A stretch of DNA of 64,000 nucleotides from JAJFUE01 sp041687335 (GTDB lineage Bacteria; Sumerlaeota; Sumerlaeia; MVZB01), in the NCBI GenBank assembly GCA_041687335.1, contig JAWLCE010000020.1, positions 1-64,000 on the forward strand, read 5' to 3'. This document shows positions 27,302 through 35,866 of this stretch, in pieces. Each line of letters starts with the position of its first letter. Position 1 is the first letter of the stretch. Under the pieces are notes generated by a model, which was not told the origin of the DNA, ran no database searches, and saw nothing but the letters and a program-made list of their open reading frames with translations. The translations under genes and the position numbers were made by a program.

Positions 27302-28180
27302 CTACCGCGCGCGCGCGATGAAGATTTCATCGATGCTGGCGCTGCGGTCCTCGAGCAGCTCGGCGCCCTGGCGGGCGGCTTCGTCGCGGAATTGCTCGAG
27401 CTGGCCATTGACGGTGAAGCTCCACTCGGCGCCGGCGCCTTCGGCAAAGAGCACGCCGGGGAGCGCGGGGCATACCGACAGGGGCGCGGCAAAACGCAGC
27501 GTCAGACGGCGGTGGGCCTGCTTGATCGCGTCCAGCTCGCCACTCATGACGAGCCGCCCCTCGTTGATCATCGCCAGGCGGTCGCAGACCCGGTCCACCT
27601 CCTCGAGCAGGTGCGAGGAGAAGAGCACCGTGCGCCCCTCGTCGGTAACCGTCTGGATGATCGCCAGCAGGATGTCGCGGCGCACGATCGGGTCGAGGCC
27701 GCTGGAGGGCTCGTCAAGGATCAGCAGCGGCGGACGGTAGGCCAGCGCGACCAGCAGCCCCGCCAGCGCGCGCCGCCCGCGCGAGAGGTCATTAACCTTC
27801 TGGGCCGGGTCCAGCTCGAAGGCCTCGCGCAGCGACTCGGCATAGGCATCGTCCCAGCCCGGGTAGAAGGCCCGGCGGTAGCGGATCAGCTCGCCGACGC
27901 GCATCCAGCCGGGCAGGTCGCGGTCCTCGGATAGGTAGCCGATGCGCGAAAGGACGCCGGGCGGGTCGGCCACCGGATCGAGCCCGAAGACGCGCACGCT
28001 GCCCTGCTCGGCGCGCAGCAGCCCGAGCAGATGGCGGATGAGCGTGGTCTTGCCGGCGCCGTTCTCGCCGACGAGGCCAAAGACCGACCCGCGCGGCACC
28101 TCGAGCGTCAGGTTGTCGAGCGCCGTCTTCTGGTCGAAGCGGCGCGAAAGGTTCTGGATCGAGATCACCGGCTCGTTCAT
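27302..28180 (-). CDS. ABC transporter ATP-binding protein (YtrB type)
   Basis: The ATPase of an ABC-2-type transporter. It has Walker A GENGAGKTT, Walker B LLILDEPSSGLDP, and an H-loop SSHLLEEVDRV. The signature is LSRGRRALAGLLVAL, where LSGGQ would be usual. The C-terminal 75 residues (LTLRFAAPLSVCPALPGVL onward) are the regulatory extension seen in YtrB/BcrA relatives. It overlaps the GntR stop by four bases and is followed at two bases by the permease. Confidence 0.93.
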   Translation of the reverse strand: MNEPVISIQNLSRRFDQKTALDNLTLEVPRGSVFGLVGENGAGKTTLIRHLLGLLRAEQGSVRVFGLDPVADPPGVLSRIGYLSEDRDLPGWMRVGELIRYRRAFYPGWDDAYAESLREAFELDPAQKVNDLSRGRRALAGLLVALAYRPPLLILDEPSSGLDPIVRRDILLAIIQTVTDEGRTVLFSSHLLEEVDRVCDRLAMINEGRLVMSGELDAIKQAHRRLTLRFAAPLSVCPALPGVLFAEGAGAEWSFTVNGQLEQFRDEAARQGAELLEDRSASIDEIFIARAR

Positions 28181-28566
28181 GGCTTGTCGCTCCTCAGGAT
28201 CTTGCCGCGCTCGCGCAGGCGGCGCGCCAGCTCATCAAGGCCGATGCCGAAGTGGCTGGCCTCGGCCAGCAGCATGTCGATGCGTTCGTTGAGCACCTTG
28301 TCGACGGCGGCGGGCGCCAATGGCGAGCCGCCCTCGGCCAGGTAAACCCCCGCCCCGCGCCGAGTGACGACGACGCCGGCGGCCTCCAGCTCGCGGTAGG
28401 CGCGCGCGACGGTGTTGGGATTGATCAGGAGCTGCTCGGCCAGCGCGCGCACCGAGGGCAGCGGCTCGCCCGGCGCCAGCCGACCCGACGCCGCGAGGTA
28501 CTTGACCTGGTTGACGATCTGCAGGTAGATCGGCAGTCCGTCGCCGCTGGTGATCCGCAAATGCAT
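28177..28566 (-). CDS. GntR-family repressor (YtrA subfamily)
   Basis: A 129-residue transcription factor that probably represses its own operon. The N-terminal winged helix is typical (GLPIYLQIVNQVKYLAASGRLAPGEPLPSVRALAEQLLINPNTVARAYRELEAAGVV, about residues 10-65). The C-terminus is a short helical tail of about 45 residues, the mark of the YtrA subfamily, not a full effector domain. These regulators control adjacent ABC transporters, as here. An inverted repeat 15 bases upstream of the start is the likely operator. Confidence 0.93.
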   Translation of the reverse strand: MHLRITSGDGLPIYLQIVNQVKYLAASGRLAPGEPLPSVRALAEQLLINPNTVARAYRELEAAGVVVTRRGAGVYLAEGGSPLAPAAVDKVLNERIDMLLAEASHFGIGLDELARRLRERGKILRSDKP

Positions 28567-28580
28567 GGCCGCCCTCTAAC

Positions 28581-28600
28581 TGTATTAGTGTGTTCATACA
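28581..28600. promoter_or_regulatory. Probable GntR operator
   Basis: TGTATTAGTG-TGTTCATACA contains outer half-sites TGTAT and ATACA (with matching A/T inside them) in a 20-base palindrome, directly upstream of the GntR/ABC operon. Binding there would block the leader or promoter. No strong -35/-10 pair was found around it. Confidence 0.55.
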
Positions 28601-28631
28601 ATAGCGGGCGGCGTCAAGGGCAAATGTGGAA

Positions 28632-28701
28632 CCTCTCACAAGTCACAAAGCCACAAAGGAACGCAAAGTATCCTTGGTGCCTTGGTGGCTTTGTGAGAGA
28701 G
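28632..28701. repeat. Interspersed palindromic repeat, copy 3
   Basis: CCTCTCACAAGTCACAAAGC...CTTGGTGGCTTTGTGAGAGA. The right arm matches copies 1 and 2, the left arm is more diverged. A second, different low-complexity word GACGCAGAGGCGCAGAGGCG follows at about 28715-28735. The 28567-28797 stretch has no gene. Confidence 0.8.
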
Positions 28702-28797
28702 CTTCAGCTTTTTGACGCAGAGGCGCAGAGGCGCCAAGTCTTGTTCGTAGTTCCGCCTTCAGTCGGAAAATAGCAGGGTGGCCGAAAGGACAAGTTG

Positions 28798-29130
28798 TCA
28801 GGCGTATTCCTCGAGCACGCGTCCGGGCTGCTTGCGAATCTGCGTCCAGTATTCCTCGCGCACGTCGGGGTCGATCCTGACCTTTTCGCCTCCCCAAGGG
28901 TAACGATCCTGGCCGTTGCGCTTGGGTCCGGAGATCCAATAGGTATCCGCCGTCTCCGCATCGACATAATTGCCGCAGCCACGCCTATCCCTATAGAGCC
29001 ACTTATCGCGCCACCAGATCGACTTGCCTGTCTTGGAGAACATGACGCGCGAAATCCATGCCGGGCCGTTGTCGTCATGTCCGCCCGCGTGCGTCTTCAA
29101 CTCGATGTACATGATTTTGGTTTTATGCAT
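28798..29130 (-). CDS. Small conserved hypothetical protein, 110 aa
   Basis: Belongs to a widespread family of unassigned small proteins whose pattern is MYIELKTHAGG...NGPAWISRVMFSKTGKSIWWRDKWLYR, then CGNYVDAETADTYWISGPKRNGQDRYPWGGEKVRIDPDVREEYWTQI. It is well conserved in aromatic residues and looks like a single small beta domain. The start is ATG at 29130; a second ATG at 29112 is possible. The function is unknown. It stands alone. Confidence 0.85.
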   Translation of the reverse strand: MHKTKIMYIELKTHAGGHDDNGPAWISRVMFSKTGKSIWWRDKWLYRDRRGCGNYVDAETADTYWISGPKRNGQDRYPWGGEKVRIDPDVREEYWTQIRKQPGRVLEEYA

Positions 29131-29225
29131 GGCGGCTGTCCATCCTGAATTGGCATGAGATTGACAGCATAAATTATTTTGTCAAGCACCCCAACCACCC
29201 GACCGGGAACGGGGGGCGGATGTCA

Positions 29226-29254
29226 TTGGTCGGCCGGGTGGGGCGAGGTATGAT
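29226..29254 (+). promoter_or_regulatory. Sigma-70-like promoter for the coiled-coil secreted protein
   Basis: TTGGTC and TATGAT are separated by exactly 17 bases; the -10 ends 30 bases before the ATG at 29284. Confidence 0.5.
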
Positions 29255-29283
29255 GAATCATCAAGGCGTGAGGGAGGCGGAGA

Positions 29284-29982
29284 ATGTTTCGAGGCGGCCT
29301 TTTCTCAATCCTGCTGCTGGCCCTGGCGGCGGTTTATGTAGGGCCGGTGGGCGCTGCAGAGGCGCCTACCGCGCCGGCGGAGGTCGCTCAGCCCGAGGCG
29401 GCCGGGCGCGAGGCGGAGGTTGCCAGCCTGCGCGCGCAGGTGGCCCGCCTGCAGGCCGAGCTGGCCGAAACGCGCGCGCGACTGGCGGCGCGCGAGGACG
29501 AGCTGGCCGAACAGCAGATCGAGCTGGACCGCACGCGGCACCTGCTCGAGCGGGCGCATTATCAGTATTACCAGCTTCAGCGGGCGCGGACGGGCAGCTC
29601 GGCGGTGCCGGTGGGGCCGATCCAGCAGCGCCAGCCGCGACTGCCGGCGCCCACACGCCCGCCGGCGACCGTGCGGCCACCAACGATCGGGCGCGCGCCG
29701 GCGGCGACCCTCGAACAGGTCTTCATCCTCAACCGGGGCGACCAGCGGTTGATCGAAGGGCAGTTCCTGATCCGGCTGCTGCGGGTCAACCCGGGGCGCG
29801 ACCCGCGCGACGACCGCGCCGAACTGGTGGTCGATGCGGGAATCGGCCAGCGCACCATCAGAATCCGCGAGCTGACCACGATCACGGTGGAGAACTATCA
29901 GATCACGACTGAGGATATCCTGCCGGCCGAGGGCCGCCCCGGCGAGGGGCGCGTGCGCCTGCGCGTGCGACCCATCCGGTAG
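29284..29982 (+). CDS. Secreted coiled-coil protein, 232 aa
   Basis: Starts after GGGAGGCGGAGA. A signal peptide (MFRGGLFSILLLALAAVYV) is cleaved near VGAAEA. Residues about 45-100 form an Ala/Leu/Glu/Arg-rich coiled coil (VASLRAQVARLQAELAETRA). A Pro/Arg-rich linker (about 115-140) leads to a beta-rich C-terminal domain (LEQVFILNRGDQRLIEGQF...RELTTITVENYQI). The layout is that of a periplasmic scaffold or envelope-spanning accessory factor. I recognise no family. It faces the STAS operon. Confidence 0.75.
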   Translation: MFRGGLFSILLLALAAVYVGPVGAAEAPTAPAEVAQPEAAGREAEVASLRAQVARLQAELAETRARLAAREDELAEQQIELDRTRHLLERAHYQYYQLQRARTGSSAVPVGPIQQRQPRLPAPTRPPATVRPPTIGRAPAATLEQVFILNRGDQRLIEGQFLIRLLRVNPGRDPRDDRAELVVDAGIGQRTIRIRELTTITVENYQITTEDILPAEGRPGEGRVRLRVRPIR

Positions 29983-30013
29983 CCGGTGAATCAAAGTATT
30001 TGCGTGCGAAACT

Positions 30014-30433
30014 TCAAGCCAGAAGCAGCTCGGGGCGCTCCAGCTCACGGCGCAGCTCGTCGGCTGGCTCGCCGCTGAGGATCTGGAAGACCGAGACCAG
30101 ATTGGTGGTCTGCAGCAGCTCCAGCAGTCGGGGAGCGGGGGAAAGCAGACGCAATTCGATTCGCTGCTTGCGCGCCATGACCTGAAAACCGACAAACACT
30201 CCCAGCCCGGTGCTGTCGATGAACTGGACGCCGCCCAGCGCGAGATCGAGCCGGTGACAGGATGGATCATTCATCAACTGCTGGAGCCGGTCACGGATTT
30301 GGGGGGCGTTTTGGGAAAGGATGTAGCCCTGCAGCACCAGCAGTATCCGGTCGCCCGCTTGATAGACGGTGATCTCACAGCCTTGGGATGAACTGCCGGC
30401 GGGGGATGAGGAGGGTGGGAGGGATTGGGTCAT
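30014..30433 (-). CDS. STAS-domain anti-sigma factor antagonist
   Basis: A SpoIIAA-like STAS domain of about 110 residues after a Ser/Pro-rich N-terminus. The phosphorylation motif is present as FIDSTGLGVFVGF, where Ser is the site switched by an anti-sigma kinase. It overlaps the preceding STAS-TPR gene by four bases. No RsbW-like kinase or sigma-B-type sigma factor lies nearby. Confidence 0.92.
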   Translation of the reverse strand: MTQSLPPSSSPAGSSSQGCEITVYQAGDRILLVLQGYILSQNAPQIRDRLQQLMNDPSCHRLDLALGGVQFIDSTGLGVFVGFQVMARKQRIELRLLSPAPRLLELLQTTNLVSVFQILSGEPADELRRELERPELLLA

Positions 30434-31221
30434 GGTGCCCCGGGCGCCGGACCGGCGGTCGTCAGTTTACCGAGCAGTTCCAGCCGGCGCCGGGCGCGTG
30501 CGGCATGGCGTTCATCGCCTCGGCTCTGGCTCAACTCATAGACCATTTCCCAGACCTGCCGCGCCTGCTGATACCACTCCTGCTTCTTTTCGTAAATCAG
30601 GGCCAGATTGTTGAGTATTGAAAGATCATCGGGCTCCAGCGCGCGCGCGCGCTCATAGGCCGCGGCAGCCTTGACGTAGTCACCACGCTGGATATGGTCG
30701 AGCGCGGCGTGGCAAAGCTGGCGGACGCGCCCATCGCCCCCGGGCTGGGTGAAGTCGGTCATCGGGACCGGATTCATCGATCGTGTGGGCTTTAGTGGCG
30801 GGGCGACCGGGGCGGAGGGCTCACTGCTTCGCAGGGGCGATTCGGCGATAAGCATGGCCGTCAGGTCGGCGGCCTCGGCGCCGGCGCGGATTTCGAAGAT
30901 GGCATCCAGCCGGGCCATCCTGAAGATCTGCGCCGCCGCAGGGGAAGGGTTGAGCAGGAACAGTTGAGCCTGTGCCCGCTGGGCGATCATTTTCAGGCCC
31001 ACCAAGGCCCCCAGGCCGGCACTGTCCAGATATTCCAGCCCCGCCAGGTCGATGAAGACCCGCCGCAGCGGGGGCACAATCAAACCACGCAACTGCTGCT
31101 GGACCAACTCGCAGTTCTCATTGACCAGCCGGCCGCTCAGCAGAGCCAGGGCCTCATGCTGATGGACGCAGGTCCTGATCAGGAGATCCTTCATCGGCTG
31201 GGGATGGCCTGCGCCGCTCAC
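30430..31221 (-). CDS. STAS domain fused to TPR repeats
   Basis: Residues about 10-120 form a STAS domain with the motif LEYLDSAGLGALVGLKM, the Ser being the phosphosite. After a Pro-rich linker, residues about 165-260 carry two to three TPR-like helices (HAALDHIQRGDYVKAAAAYERARALEP, LSILNNLALIYEKKQEWYQQARQV). A partner-switch module with its own scaffold is a plausible inference. GTG at 31221 overlaps the upstream stop by four bases; ATG at 31194 is an alternative. Confidence 0.9.
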   Translation of the reverse strand: MSGAGHPQPMKDLLIRTCVHQHEALALLSGRLVNENCELVQQQLRGLIVPPLRRVFIDLAGLEYLDSAGLGALVGLKMIAQRAQAQLFLLNPSPAAAQIFRMARLDAIFEIRAGAEAADLTAMLIAESPLRSSEPSAPVAPPLKPTRSMNPVPMTDFTQPGGDGRVRQLCHAALDHIQRGDYVKAAAAYERARALEPDDLSILNNLALIYEKKQEWYQQARQVWEMVYELSQSRGDERHAARARRRLELLGKLTTAGPAPGAP

Positions 31222-32891
31222 TGCGGATCATCGAGGAGCACTTCCTCGGCAGCAGCGGGCGCAGCGGGATCATCCTGCAGCATTTCCTCACCGGCCGGCG
31301 CAGCGGCGGGGTCCTCCACGCCGGTCAACTGGTTGACCTGACGGACGGTATCGATGACGCGGAACATCTTGGGCACCGAGATGAAGATCGCATGAGTCCG
31401 GACCTCCTGGCTGTTGCCGTAGGCCGGGTATTGCGAAATGTTCTCGAACTGCAGGCGATGGAGCTCGGTCGTCGGCTGGGTCCGCAGCACCTCGTAAAGG
31501 AAACGCCAGGTCCGGTCATTGGTGGCCGTATAAATGATCTTGATCGGCAGGCCGACACCCGGTTCGGTCTCGGAGGGCGCTAAAGGTGCTTCCGCAATGG
31601 TCGGCTCCGTCGAGACCTCCGCCATACCTTCCATGCCGAACTCCTCACCCATCTCACCGCCCATCTCTTCTTCCATCATGAATTCCATTTCATAGAAGTC
31701 ATCGATTGACTCCTCGGCCTGCGCCACCACCTCCATCTTGCCCATCGCCAACTCGTCGTTGGGCAAGGTGGCCGGATCGATCGGACCGACGATGGCCGGC
31801 TCGATGGCGACCAAGCTCTCTTCGTTGAGGCGCAGATAGCTGTAGCCATCCAGCAGCACCTGGCTGATCTCGCCGACCCCATTGGCGGCCGCAAGCTCCA
31901 GCATGCGGTTGAGGCTGCGCAGCTGTTCAAAGGCAAAGTAGAGCTTGTTTTCCTGCAGGCCGAGGATGACCTCGCCGGGCAGTTCCAGATTGATGTCGAG
32001 GATCCGGAACAGGAGGTCACGATCCAGTCGCGAGCTGTGGATCAGCACCCATTGGTCCGGGGAAGCCTTTTCCCAGGCGTCCATCTCAGTCAGGATCAGG
32101 TTGGCCAGCGCCAGCTTGCTGATCAGGGGGACGAATTCGCCGAAGTGCTTGGTAGAGTCGATATAGCTGTAATTGATGCCCAGCACCTGCCAGACAAGAC
32201 CCTGATACTGAGTGTAATTGAAGTTATATTGCGGGGAGGCGGGGTCCATCTGGTCCAGGATGAACTTCTGGTCGGCCAACTGGCGCAGTCCGTCCCACAA
32301 GCGACCCTTGTCGGCGAGCAGACGCTCGGGGAGCTGAATCGGCAGCCACCAGGTCGGGGGCGGAGTGGCGGCCGCGGGCGGCTGGCCCAGGAAGGTCAGT
32401 CGAACCGAAGCAGTGGTTGAGCGATCCTGGCTGCGGGCGCCCTGCTGGGAGGCCCGGGCCATCGCCTGCAGCTTGCCGACCTCCTCAAGCAGATAGTCCA
32501 CCTGCTTGGGCACGCGCGCCATGCTTGCTTTCTTGTATTCATCCATCACAAACGGTTCGATTTCGCTGATGCGCTTCTCGGGGTCGATGGCGAAATCGTT
32601 GACCAGGGTCGGCATGAGAAAGGCCTCGGGCTGGTCAAAGCCGATCAGCGGCGCCACCTCGGTCAGGAGCTTGACCTTATCGTCGAGCTGCGCGTTAAAG
32701 GCATCCAGCTCAGAGATATCGCTCAAGGTGCGCATCTGGCGCAGCTGGCCCACCCGTTCGTCGCGCTGCGCGATCGCCGCAGCCTGGCGGTCCACCCGCT
32801 CCTTGAACAGGAAGAAGTGGAGTCCCCCCATCATCAGCGCGGCAATGATGCCGCCGATGACGATGATTTCGCGTTTTTTATCTCTCTTCAT
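31218..32891 (-). CDS. Bitopic membrane protein with PilO-like layout, 557 aa
   Basis: An N-terminal anchor (KREIIVIGGIIAALMMGGLHFFLF, about 6-30) is followed by a coiled coil (VDRQAAAIAQRDERVGQLRQM). A large mixed domain comes next and an extremely acidic, Met/Glu-rich linker (about 395-425, SIDDFYEMEFMMEEEMGGEM). A C-terminal beta domain with a repeat of DDPxAPAAxEE words ends it. The layout recalls pilus/type II secretion accessory proteins of the PilO kind, but no other pilus gene is near. It is first in an operon with two STAS proteins, so a role in sensing envelope state is possible but unproven. Confidence 0.75.
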   Translation of the reverse strand: MKRDKKREIIVIGGIIAALMMGGLHFFLFKERVDRQAAAIAQRDERVGQLRQMRTLSDISELDAFNAQLDDKVKLLTEVAPLIGFDQPEAFLMPTLVNDFAIDPEKRISEIEPFVMDEYKKASMARVPKQVDYLLEEVGKLQAMARASQQGARSQDRSTTASVRLTFLGQPPAAATPPPTWWLPIQLPERLLADKGRLWDGLRQLADQKFILDQMDPASPQYNFNYTQYQGLVWQVLGINYSYIDSTKHFGEFVPLISKLALANLILTEMDAWEKASPDQWVLIHSSRLDRDLLFRILDINLELPGEVILGLQENKLYFAFEQLRSLNRMLELAAANGVGEISQVLLDGYSYLRLNEESLVAIEPAIVGPIDPATLPNDELAMGKMEVVAQAEESIDDFYEMEFMMEEEMGGEMGEEFGMEGMAEVSTEPTIAEAPLAPSETEPGVGLPIKIIYTATNDRTWRFLYEVLRTQPTTELHRLQFENISQYPAYGNSQEVRTHAIFISVPKMFRVIDTVRQVNQLTGVEDPAAAPAGEEMLQDDPAAPAAAEEVLLDDPQ

Positions 32892-32981
32892 GCTTCACCA
32901 CCTGCAAACCGGCCACTGGGCGTCACGGCGCCGGGAATTATCGCGGCCACTCTCTTTTGTGGACCCGGGGCGGGCACACTG

Positions 32982-33884
32982 TCAATTGGAATCAGGGGGT
33001 TTGAGCCCCATTTGCCGCAATTGACGCTCGTCACGGCGCCAATGCGGCCTTACTTTGACCCACAGCTCCAGGAAGACCGGGCGCTCGAGCAACTCCTCGA
33101 TCTCCACACGCGCCTCCTGGCCGACGCGCTTGAGCATTGAGCCGCCGGCGCCGATCACAATCCGCTTGTGGGCCTCGCGCTCGGTCACGATCAGGGCTCG
33201 GATAAAGGTTTTCTCGCGGGCCTCATTGAATTCCTCCACCTCGACCGCCGTCCCGTAGGGGATCTCCTGGCCAAGGTGCAGGAACAGCTTCTCGCGCACC
33301 AGCTCGCCGGCCATGAAGCGCAGGTCCCGGTCGCTGACTTGTTCGGGATCGAACAGCAGAGGACCGGGGGGCAGCGCCGCGGCGAGCGCCGCCATCAGTT
33401 CGGGCAGGCCACGACCGTCCATGCCCGAGATCGCAAAGACCTGCTCGTAGTGGATGCCAGGCGGCGCCGGCGGGAGCGGCCCGTCGAACTGGTCGATCTT
33501 GTTCCATGCCAGCCAGACCGGCCGGCGCGTGCGGCGAATCAAGTCCGCCACCGGCTCGTCGGCGGGGTCCAGCGGGCGGCGCGGATCGCGCAGGTGCAGG
33601 ACGATGTCGCAGCCCGCCAGCTCGTGGGCCGCCACATCGACCAGAATCTGATTGAAACGATCACCGGTGGCGAGGATGCCGGGGATGTCGACCAGGATCG
33701 CCTGCATCCGCTCGTCGGTGACGATGCCACAGACGCGCTCGCGCGTGGTCTGGGGGCGCGGCGAAACAATCGAAATCTTCTGGCCCACCAGCCGGTTGAC
33801 CAGCGTGCTCTTGCCCACGTTGGGAGCGCCGGCCAGGGCCACATAGCCCACCCGCAGGGGGGTCATTTCCGGCGGCAAGGTCAT
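32982..33884 (-). CDS. era: GTPase Era
   Basis: Ribosome-assembly GTPase that binds 16S rRNA. It has G1 GAPNVGKST, G2 with PQTTRERV, G3 DIPGI, G4 NKID, and G5 ISGMDGRG. The C-terminal KH domain contains VIGAGGSMLKRVGQEARVEIE. It is 300 residues, the normal length. The start overlaps the ybeY stop by four bases (ATGA), and the operon continues 90 bases later with the bitopic gene. Confidence 0.97.
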   Translation of the reverse strand: MTLPPEMTPLRVGYVALAGAPNVGKSTLVNRLVGQKISIVSPRPQTTRERVCGIVTDERMQAILVDIPGILATGDRFNQILVDVAAHELAGCDIVLHLRDPRRPLDPADEPVADLIRRTRRPVWLAWNKIDQFDGPLPPAPPGIHYEQVFAISGMDGRGLPELMAALAAALPPGPLLFDPEQVSDRDLRFMAGELVREKLFLHLGQEIPYGTAVEVEEFNEAREKTFIRALIVTEREAHKRIVIGAGGSMLKRVGQEARVEIEELLERPVFLELWVKVRPHWRRDERQLRQMGLKPPDSN

Positions 33885-34342
33885 GAGTCGATCCGCTCCA
33901 GCAGGTCAAGCTCGCGCCGGCGCATGATCGCCTGGCGGCGCGGTCGGTCGTGGTCGTGGCCCAGCAGGTGGAGCAGGCCGTGGACCAGCAGCAGGTCCAG
34001 ATGCGACTCGGGATCCACCCCCAGCTCGCGCGCCGCCCGACGCAGGTAGGGCAGCGAGACCACGAGGTCGCCGATCGCCCCCGGCGGGGGGACCTGATCG
34101 GGGGGCAACTCGTGGAGCGGGAATGCCAGCACGTCGGTGGACTGATCCATTTCTCGCCAGCGCCGGTTGACGCGACGCATCCAATCATTGTCGCAGAGGA
34201 TGACGCTCAATTCATGGCCTCCGCCGAGGCCGGCGGCCTTGGCGGCGCACCGAAGGCTGCCTTCGGCGCGGGCAACCAGGGCCGGGGCATAGCTGCCCAG
34301 ACGGCCGCGCGTATCGAGCTGGATCCGGATTCCGCCCCTCAA
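33881..34342 (-). CDS. ybeY: Endoribonuclease YbeY
   Basis: Zinc-dependent RNase of 16S rRNA 3' maturation. The metal motif is HGLLHLLGHDHD with H121, H125 and H131. The 153-residue length is normal. The start is a TTG whose last two bases are shared with the upstream stop (34339-34342). It lies between the TPR lipoprotein gene and era, the usual context of ybeY. Confidence 0.95.
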   Translation of the reverse strand: MRGGIRIQLDTRGRLGSYAPALVARAEGSLRCAAKAAGLGGGHELSVILCDNDWMRRVNRRWREMDQSTDVLAFPLHELPPDQVPPPGAIGDLVVSLPYLRRAARELGVDPESHLDLLLVHGLLHLLGHDHDRPRRQAIMRRRELDLLERIDS

Positions 34343-35607
34343 GGTGCGCTCACTTCCGTGGCGGTGGAGACGGCATCGGACGCCGCGGGGGGATCAACCG
34401 GCTCGACCACCGGAACCTCGGCGGTCCCAGTCGTCGGCGTGTCCGCCACAGTCGCGCCAATGGTGGTCGCCTCATCAGCCGGGGTGGCCGCCGGTTCGGG
34501 GCCGGACTCGACAGCGGGCGGGAAGGCCCCCGATTCGATATCGGCGCGCAACTGCTGGACCATCTGACCGGCCTCCTGAGCCTCGGGAGTGCCCGGGTGC
34601 ATGCGGACGATCTCCTCGAACATGGCCACGGCGGCCTCGCCGTCATGCTGCTCGAGGGCCAAGTCAACCAAAGCGCGGCGGGCGTCCATCGCGACCCGGC
34701 CGACGGGATATTCCTCAATCACGCGGCGATAGAGCGCCTCGGCCGCCTCCGGCTGCTTGCGTTGGCGTTCGACCAAGCCCATCACCATCAGCAGCTGTCC
34801 ACGCTCCTCGGCGCCGACGGCCTTATCGAAGGCCTCGTTGAGTTTGCTGAGGGCGACCTCGATGGTCTGGGCCGCCTCCTGCGGGCGCTCCTGCTGTTCA
34901 TAGATCGCGCTGATGCGCAGCAAAAGGTCCACATGCTTGGGATGGTCGGGATAACGCTCCATGAAGCGCTCGAGCACCGCGATCGACTCGTCATAGTGCT
35001 CGGCCAGACGATGGATCTGCGAGAGCCGCTGGTAGGCCTCGAGTTCGAGCAGCGGATCAATTTCGTAGCCCCGGGCAGCATGCTCCAGAATCACCTGGGC
35101 CTCATCGTGGCGCTCGTTGTGGTAATACAGGTCGGCCAGCATGATCTGGAAGGCGAACTGCCCCTCGGTGGGGGCCTGGCTGAACGTGGGCGAGGTTTCA
35201 ATGGCCTCCTGAAGTGCCAGCTCGGGCTTCTCCTCGCGCATGAAGCTGTGGATTTTACCAGAGAAGGGCATCCAGCCGGCCTCTGTCTGGGGCCCGCCGG
35301 CCAAGGCGATCAGAAAATCGAGCTGCTCGCGCTCATGGGCAAACTTGCCCTCGGCGCCGTAGATCGCCGCCAGCCCCATTCTGGCGCGCGGGGCCACGGC
35401 GCTATCGGGGTGCTTGGTCAGAATCTGCTGATAAAGCAACTGGGCCTCGACCAGATTATTGCGCAAATAATAGGCATTGGCTTCGCTTAGCAGATCCTCG
35501 GGCGTACGCCCCCCGCAGCCGGGCATGATCATCAGCGCCAGCAACACGGCCAGGCCGGCTGAGAGCGCCCGCCGCCGAAGACCACAAAAATTTCCAATCA
35601 TGTTCAT
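34339..35607 (-). CDS. TPR-repeat lipoprotein
   Basis: Lipoprotein signal ending in MIMPGC, with the Cys at about residue 31 of the chosen start (MNMIGNFCGLRRRALSAG). At least five TPR motifs follow (NAYYLRNNLVEAQLLYQQILTKHPD, EAYQRLSQIHRLAEHYDESIAVLERFMERYP, and ALYRRVIEEYPVGRVAMDARRAL among them). The C-terminal 60 residues are Ala/Pro/Thr-rich and low complexity. An outer-membrane BamD-like or scaffold role is possible. First gene of the era operon, with promoter at 35672-35701. ATG at 35601 is an alternative start. Confidence 0.85.
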   Translation of the reverse strand: MNMIGNFCGLRRRALSAGLAVLLALMIMPGCGGRTPEDLLSEANAYYLRNNLVEAQLLYQQILTKHPDSAVAPRARMGLAAIYGAEGKFAHEREQLDFLIALAGGPQTEAGWMPFSGKIHSFMREEKPELALQEAIETSPTFSQAPTEGQFAFQIMLADLYYHNERHDEAQVILEHAARGYEIDPLLELEAYQRLSQIHRLAEHYDESIAVLERFMERYPDHPKHVDLLLRISAIYEQQERPQEAAQTIEVALSKLNEAFDKAVGAEERGQLLMVMGLVERQRKQPEAAEALYRRVIEEYPVGRVAMDARRALVDLALEQHDGEAAVAMFEEIVRMHPGTPEAQEAGQMVQQLRADIESGAFPPAVESGPEPAATPADEATTIGATVADTPTTGTAEVPVVEPVDPPAASDAVSTATEVSAP

Positions 35608-35671
35608 GGGTGCTAAAATCCGTTGAATGAAGTCTGGACCGACGGTCTCACACCAAGGCCGAGCCCAAAGC

Positions 35672-35701
35672 ACAATAACTGCCCTGCCCCTGATTTGTCA
35701 A
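35672..35701 (-). promoter_or_regulatory. Sigma-70 promoter of the TPR lipoprotein-ybeY-era operon
   Basis: On the minus strand TTGACA and TATTGT are 18 bases apart; the leader would be about 58 bases. Confidence 0.6.
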
Positions 35702-35866
35702 AACTTATGTCGCTTTTTTGGGCACGCAAGGGTGCATTTCGAGCACATCGGGAAAGGTCCGGACTGGAGACCCTCTATCGGGTCAAAGACTCAACCAACC
35801 ACTACTCGCTCGCGTGGTGCACAGGCAGGCGATGATGACCATAAGAAGCAAGGAAGGATTCAGTTC

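Noticed and set aside
22902..28701. Possible CRISPR array
   Set aside because: The repeats are palindromic, few, kilobases apart and not separated by uniform spacers.
29161..29185. TTGACA as a promoter -35
   Set aside because: TTGAC/GTCAA forms a short palindrome, but neither strand has a -10 at 16-18 bases.
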